Source of the DNA: Ruminococcus sp.
Lineage (GTDB): Bacteria > Bacillota > Clostridia > Oscillospirales > Ruminococcaceae
DNA: 36,246 nt
Assembly (NCBI GenBank): GCA_017523285.1
Contig: JAFWWU010000034.1
Location: 1 to 36,246 of the forward strand
Reading direction: 5' to 3'
The notes below the pieces were generated by a model, which saw nothing but the letters and a program-made list of their open reading frames with translations, had not been told where the DNA came from and ran no database searches. Below are positions 31,908 to 36,246 of the stretch, piece after piece. Every line of letters starts with the position of its first letter. Position 1 is the stretch's first letter. A program made the translations under genes and the position numbers.

Positions 31908-34900
31908 ATGAAGAAAATATTATCAGCAGTTACTTCAATGGCAATGGGTGTTTCCGTTCTGTCAAGTGCATTTGTCGGTTCATTTAGTACATATGCTGTC
32001 AGCGAAGCTTCAAGCTTCGCTGAACAGTCTGTTATAAAGGCAAATGAAGCGGTAACTGCAAATAAAAATGCTTCTACCGGCTCATTACAGTGGACACTTT
32101 CTACTGTAAATGCTGCTGACGCAATAGACGGCGTAATTTATGTAGACGCATTGGTAACAGGCGCGTGGGGTTCTGACCCAAGCACAGAAGGTGTTCGTGG
32201 CTTTGCTGCAGGTATTACATACGATAAGAGCGCATTCGAACTCGTAGAAATCGGCAAATCAGCATACGGCGCTACAACATCCAACCTTGCAGAAGGACTT
32301 GTATCTGCAACACTTGCTTCAGATACAGACGATGCAGGTATCATTCTTAAAGAGAATGCAACAGTAACTTACTTTGGCTTCAAGGCTAAATCAGGTATTT
32401 CTGATGGAACATACCCAATCAAGTGGAATAAGTCTGAAACACAGGCTATCCTTGATCCGGGCAGCTACGGCGGCACAAACGACAGACCTGCAACATATGT
32501 AGATCTTGACCTTATTGACGGTGCTATTATCGTCGGTGACGGTTCAGGTGATGTTGTAGATCCGCCTGTAACAACTACAACAAAGCCATCAGGAAATACA
32601 AATCCATCAACAGATAAGCTTCAGTGGACACTTGCTACTGTAAAATCATCTGATGCTGTTGACGGTGTAATATACGTAGATGCTACTGTATCAAATGCGT
32701 GGGGTTCTGACCCAAGCACAGAAGGTGTACGTGGTTTCACAGCAGGTGTTATCTATGATAAGGATGCATTTGAACTTGTAGAAATCGGTAAATCAGGATA
32801 CGGTGCAACAACAACAAACCTTGCAGAAGGACTTGTATCTGCAACACTTGCTTCAGATACAGATGACGCAGGTATTATACTTTCTGAAGGCGGTATAGTA
32901 ACATACTTTGGCTTTGAGCCTAAGGCTGGTATCGCTGACGGAACATACGCTATCAAGTGGAATAAGTCTGAAACAGAGGCTATTCTCGATCCAGGCAGCT
33001 ACGGCGGTACAAATGACAGACCTGCAACATATGCAGATCTTGACCTCGTAGACGGTGCTATCATCGTTGGCGGCGAACCATCAACTGTTGATTGTGACCT
33101 TGAATGGACAATTGACACAGTTACTTACAGTTCTGATATGAATACAGATGAAGTATTCGTTGATGTAAAGGTAAGCAATGCTTGGGGAACTGATGCTGAT
33201 ACAGATGGTATTCGTGGTTTCTCAGCAGCATTTGATTACGATAAGGACGTTTTAGAACTTATCGAAATCGGTAAATCAGGATATGGTTCAACAAATTCAA
33301 GTATTGCAAGTGCAATGCTTACAGTAACACTCGCTTCAGAAAGCGATGATGCAGGTATTATTCTCCCAGAAGGCGGAATTGTAACATATTTTGGTTTCAA
33401 AATTAAGAAAATTACTCCTGGCACATATCCAATCACATGGAAGAAGAATGACACAAAGGTTGTACTTGATCCAGGTAGCTTTGGCGGTACGAACAACAGA
33501 CCTGCTAAGTATGCAGATGTTACACTTGTAGATGGTGCTATTGTTATTAAGGATGCAGCAGTTACAACAACAGCTCCTGTTACAACAACACCGGCTGTAA
33601 CTACTACAACAACACCTTCAGCTGCTACAACAACTACAACTGCACCAATAACCACTACAGCACCAATAACCACTACAGCACCAATTACTACAACAGCTCC
33701 TGTTGTACAGAATGGTACAATTACATGGGATATTGCTGACATAACAGTTAATGCTGGTGAAACAGCTAAGGTTGATGTAATTGTTAATGGTGATTCAATC
33801 GCAGTTGCAGGTTTTGAAGGCGGCGTTTCATTCGAAAATGCAGCTAACAAGATTGCATTCTCAACAGCTGCAAGCGGAAATACATATGGTGCAGAAACAA
33901 TTGCAAATGGTGCAGATAAGCTTGCATTCGCAACACCAAGCGGACTCAACGCAGTTGCTGCTGATGGTTCAAAGGTATTTACTCTTGAATTCAAGGTTGC
34001 AGCAGATTGTGCAGAAGGTAAATATGCAATTAACTGGGCTGATGTATTAATCATTGATGAAGATCAGAACAGTCTTGCAAAGAATATCAAGCTTGAAAAC
34101 GGTTCAATTACAGTTAAGTCTAACGCTTCATCACAGGAAGGCGAAATCGAATGGATTATTCCTGAAGTAACAGCTAAGCCTGGCGAAACAGTTAAGATGA
34201 ACGTAATTGTTAAGGGCGACGGTATTTCAGTATCTGGCTTCGAAGGCGGAATCGGCTACGACAACGCAGGAAGCAAGATTTCATACAAGTCAATCGCAAG
34301 CGGTAACGCTTACGGTGCAGAAACAGTTGCAAACGGCATTGATAAGCTCGCATTTGCAACACCAAGCGGACTCAACGCAATTGCTGCAGATGGTTCAACA
34401 ATCTTTACACTTGAATTCACAGTAGCAGCAGATTGTGCAGCAGGCACATATCCAGTAACATGGGAAAATGCATCTATCATTGACGAAGATTACGCAAGTC
34501 TTTTAGCTAACATTAAGCTTACAGATGGTGCAATCAAGGTTGTTAATGGTGATGTTCAGACTGGCAACATCGAATGGATTATTCCTGAAGTTGAAGCTAT
34601 GCCTGGCGAAAAGGTTACAATGAATGTAATCGTTAAGGGTGACGGACTTGCAGTATCAGGTTTCGAAGGCGGAATCGCTTACGACAACGCTGGCAACAAG
34701 ATCGCATACCAGGCACTTACAAGCGGTGACGCTTACGGTGCAGAAACAGTTGTAAACGGACTTGATAAGCTCGCATTTGCAACACCAAGCGGACTCAACA
34801 GAATTGCTGCTGATGGTTCAACAATCTTTACACTTGAATTTACAGTAGCAGATGATTGTGCAGAAGGCACATACCCAGTAACATGGGGAACATCATCAAT

Positions 34901-36246
34901 TATTGATGAAGATTACAACAGCTTAATGAACAATATTAAGCTTACAGACGGTGCAATCAAGGTTGTAACTAAGAAGACAACTGCAGTTCAGTGGATTATC
35001 CCTGAAATTGAAGTTGCTGCTGGCGATTCAGTTACTATGGACGTAATCGTTAAGGGTGACGGTGCAGCAGTTGCTGGTTACGAAGGCGGAATCGCTTATG
35101 ATAACGCTGGCAACAAGATTGCATACAAGGCAGTAGCAAGCGGCAGTGCATACGGTGCTACAATCGTAGCAAACGGTATTGATAAGCTCGCATTTGCAAC
35201 TCCTGATGGTCTTAATGCAGTTGCAGCTGACGGCTCAACAGTTCTTACACTTCAGTTCACAGTAGCAGCAGACTGTGCAGCAGGCAAGTATCCTGTTACA
35301 TGGAATGAAGCTATGATTATTGACGAAGATGCTAAGAATGCTCTCGTTGAACTCGTTGATGGTGCAATTATCGTTGTAGCTTCGACAACAACTACAACAC
35401 CTGCAGACACAACAACAACACCTGCAGATACAACAACAACTCCTGCGGATGTGACAACAACACCAGTTGCTACAACAACTCCTGCGGATGTAACAACAAC
35501 ACCAGTTGCTACAACAACTCCAGCAGATGTAACAACAACACCAAGTGGTTCAACAACTCCAGCAGATGTAACAACAACACCAGTTGCTACAACAACTCCT
35601 GCAGATGTAACAACAACACCAGTTGTGACAACTACACCAGGTGGTTCAACAACACCAACAATTTCAATTCCTACTGATTCAATTGGTTGGGTAATTCCAA
35701 CACAGGTTGCAAAACCAGGTGAAGAAGTTGTATTGAAGGTATATGTAAGCGGCGATGCATTAGCTGTTGCAGGTATGGACGGTTCATTTGACTGGACAGC
35801 ACCAATCAGCTTCAAGGGCATTTCTGACAGAAGTGACGCTTACGACGCAGCAGTTATCTATAACTCAAGTGAAAACTTAGTTGCTTTCGCTCGTGATAAG
35901 GAAGATTTCAACTACATAGCTAAGGACGGTTCAACAGTATTTGAACTTACATTTACTGTTCCGACTGACTGTGCAGAAGGTACATATCCTGTAACATGGG
36001 ATAAGGCAAACACATTAGTTGTAGATGAATTTGGTAATAAGGTTCCTGTAACTCTTATTGACGGTGCTATCATCGTTATTCCAAATACAGATCCTACAAC
36101 AACAACACCAGCTGCAACAACAACACCAGCTGATGTAACAACAACACCAGCTGATGTAACAACAACACCAAGTGGTTCAACAACACCAGCTGATGTAACA
36201 ACAACACCAAGTGGTTCAACAACACCAGCTGATGTAACAACAACAC
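31908..36246 (+). CDS. scaB: ScaB-like multi-cohesin scaffoldin, truncated by the window end
   Basis: At least 1446 codons, open to the window edge. ATG at 31908 follows GAAAGGAAA, 65 bp after scaA. Signal peptide 1-31. Cohesins 1-3 (about 59-211, 236-389, 394-548) resemble the ScaA cohesins (WGSDPSTEGVRGF, ASDTDDAGII). After a TTAPIT-rich linker, cohesins 4-7 (about 602-738, 746-879, 887-1020, 1026-1157) and 8 (about 1259-1390) are a second class (WIIPEV, VIVKGDG, DKLAFATPSGLN). By R. flavefaciens FD-1 knowledge, the first class takes enzyme-type dockerins and the second the ScaA dockerin. Long TTTPAD repeats make the linkers. The C-terminus, expected to hold an X-module/dockerin for the ScaE anchor, lies outside. 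Confidence 0.88.
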   Translation, partial: MKKILSAVTSMAMGVSVLSSAFVGSFSTYAVSEASSFAEQSVIKANEAVTANKNASTGSLQWTLSTVNAADAIDGVIYVDALVTGAWGSDPSTEGVRGFAAGITYDKSAFELVEIGKSAYGATTSNLAEGLVSATLASDTDDAGIILKENATVTYFGFKAKSGISDGTYPIKWNKSETQAILDPGSYGGTNDRPATYVDLDLIDGAIIVGDGSGDVVDPPVTTTTKPSGNTNPSTDKLQWTLATVKSSDAVDGVIYVDATVSNAWGSDPSTEGVRGFTAGVIYDKDAFELVEIGKSGYGATTTNLAEGLVSATLASDTDDAGIILSEGGIVTYFGFEPKAGIADGTYAIKWNKSETEAILDPGSYGGTNDRPATYADLDLVDGAIIVGGEPSTVDCDLEWTIDTVTYSSDMNTDEVFVDVKVSNAWGTDADTDGIRGFSAAFDYDKDVLELIEIGKSGYGSTNSSIASAMLTVTLASESDDAGIILPEGGIVTYFGFKIKKITPGTYPITWKKNDTKVVLDPGSFGGTNNRPAKYADVTLVDGAIVIKDAAVTTTAPVTTTPAVTTTTTPSAATTTTTAPITTTAPITTTAPITTTAPVVQNGTITWDIADITVNAGETAKVDVIVNGDSIAVAGFEGGVSFENAANKIAFSTAASGNTYGAETIANGADKLAFATPSGLNAVAADGSKVFTLEFKVAADCAEGKYAINWADVLIIDEDQNSLAKNIKLENGSITVKSNASSQEGEIEWIIPEVTAKPGETVKMNVIVKGDGISVSGFEGGIGYDNAGSKISYKSIASGNAYGAETVANGIDKLAFATPSGLNAIAADGSTIFTLEFTVAADCAAGTYPVTWENASIIDEDYASLLANIKLTDGAIKVVNGDVQTGNIEWIIPEVEAMPGEKVTMNVIVKGDGLAVSGFEGGIAYDNAGNKIAYQALTSGDAYGAETVVNGLDKLAFATPSGLNRIAADGSTIFTLEFTVADDCAEGTYPVTWGTSSIIDEDYNSLMNNIKLTDGAIKVVTKKTTAVQWIIPEIEVAAGDSVTMDVIVKGDGAAVAGYEGGIAYDNAGNKIAYKAVASGSAYGATIVANGIDKLAFATPDGLNAVAADGSTVLTLQFTVAADCAAGKYPVTWNEAMIIDEDAKNALVELVDGAIIVVASTTTTTPADTTTTPADTTTTPADVTTTPVATTTPADVTTTPVATTTPADVTTTPSGSTTPADVTTTPVATTTPADVTTTPVVTTTPGGSTTPTISIPTDSIGWVIPTQVAKPGEEVVLKVYVSGDALAVAGMDGSFDWTAPISFKGISDRSDAYDAAVIYNSSENLVAFARDKEDFNYIAKDGSTVFELTFTVPTDCAEGTYPVTWDKANTLVVDEFGNKVPVTLIDGAIIVIPNTDPTTTTPAATTTPADVTTTPADVTTTPSGSTTPADVTTTPSGSTTPADVTTT
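35380..35660 (+). repeat. Thr/Pro linker tandem repeat in scaB
   Basis: Repeats of the TTTPADV and TTTPVA type encoded by ACA/CCA/GCA-rich 21-24 bp units. A similar run begins at 36090 and leaves the window. Length is likely to vary between strains by slippage. Confidence 0.75.

Overview
The window looks like chromosome of a cellulosome-building Ruminococcus, most like Ruminococcus flavefaciens or a close relative. The reasons are a scaC-scaA-scaB-type scaffoldin cluster at the right end, dockerins with the R. flavefaciens-like loop pattern (GDxNCDG ... NGINxxD), Thr/Pro-rich linkers, strong AGGAGG ribosome sites and AT-rich intergenic DNA. The species call is an inference from gene content.

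Layout. (1) 1-5.3 kb: a secreted, dockerin-bearing pectinase that joins a PL11 rhamnogalacturonan lyase, a CE12-type SGNH acetylesterase and a ricin-type CBM13, divergently transcribed from an AraC-type regulator. Near-consensus promoters for both sit in the shared 232-bp spacer. (2) 5.295-15.469 kb: an integrative mobilizable element in the 3' end of tRNA-Glu(UUC). It is bounded by a 23-bp direct repeat of the tRNA end. It carries a tyrosine integrase, an excisionase-like DNA-binding protein, an SF3-helicase replication protein, a MobV/Pre relaxase with a candidate oriT, a DUF6076-like protein and, as cargo, a secreted leucine-rich-repeat protein with a dockerin. An IS30-family element (12222-14006) has landed in the last codons of the relaxase gene with a 13-bp target duplication and is nearly silent. 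(3) 15.4-15.6 kb: tRNA-Met and tRNA-Glu, one minus-strand transcript. (4) 15.8-23.2 kb: a tight minus-strand operon of a two-ASKHA-domain acyl-CoA dehydratase-type activase, its HgdB-like partner, phosphatidylserine decarboxylase and a cobalamin methionine synthase that lacks the reactivation domain. (5) 23.4-23.8 kb: tRNA-Gly, tRNA-Arg and tRNA-His. (6) 23.8-28.1 kb: a CNNM/CorC-type membrane protein, then gtrA-like, dus and capA-like genes in one plus-strand run. (7) 28.3-36.2 kb: a structured leader and the scaffoldin operon: ScaC-like adaptor (one cohesin + dockerin), ScaA-like scaffoldin (unknown N-terminal domain, two cohesins, dockerin) and a ScaB-like scaffoldin with at least eight cohesins of two classes that runs off the window.

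How the parts fit: the pectinase and the mobile LRR protein end in dockerins of the kind expected to plug into ScaA, ScaB or ScaC cohesins. ScaA in turn should dock on the second cohesin class of ScaB. The most unusual points are a cellulosome subunit travelling on a mobilizable element, an element that appears to bring a replacement terminator for the tRNA it targets, a long palindromic structure in the non-coding part of the IS30 element, a cohesin-like unknown domain in ScaA, and an unassigned structured transcript upstream of the scaffoldin operon. All domain calls come from reading the translated sequence; no database search was run.
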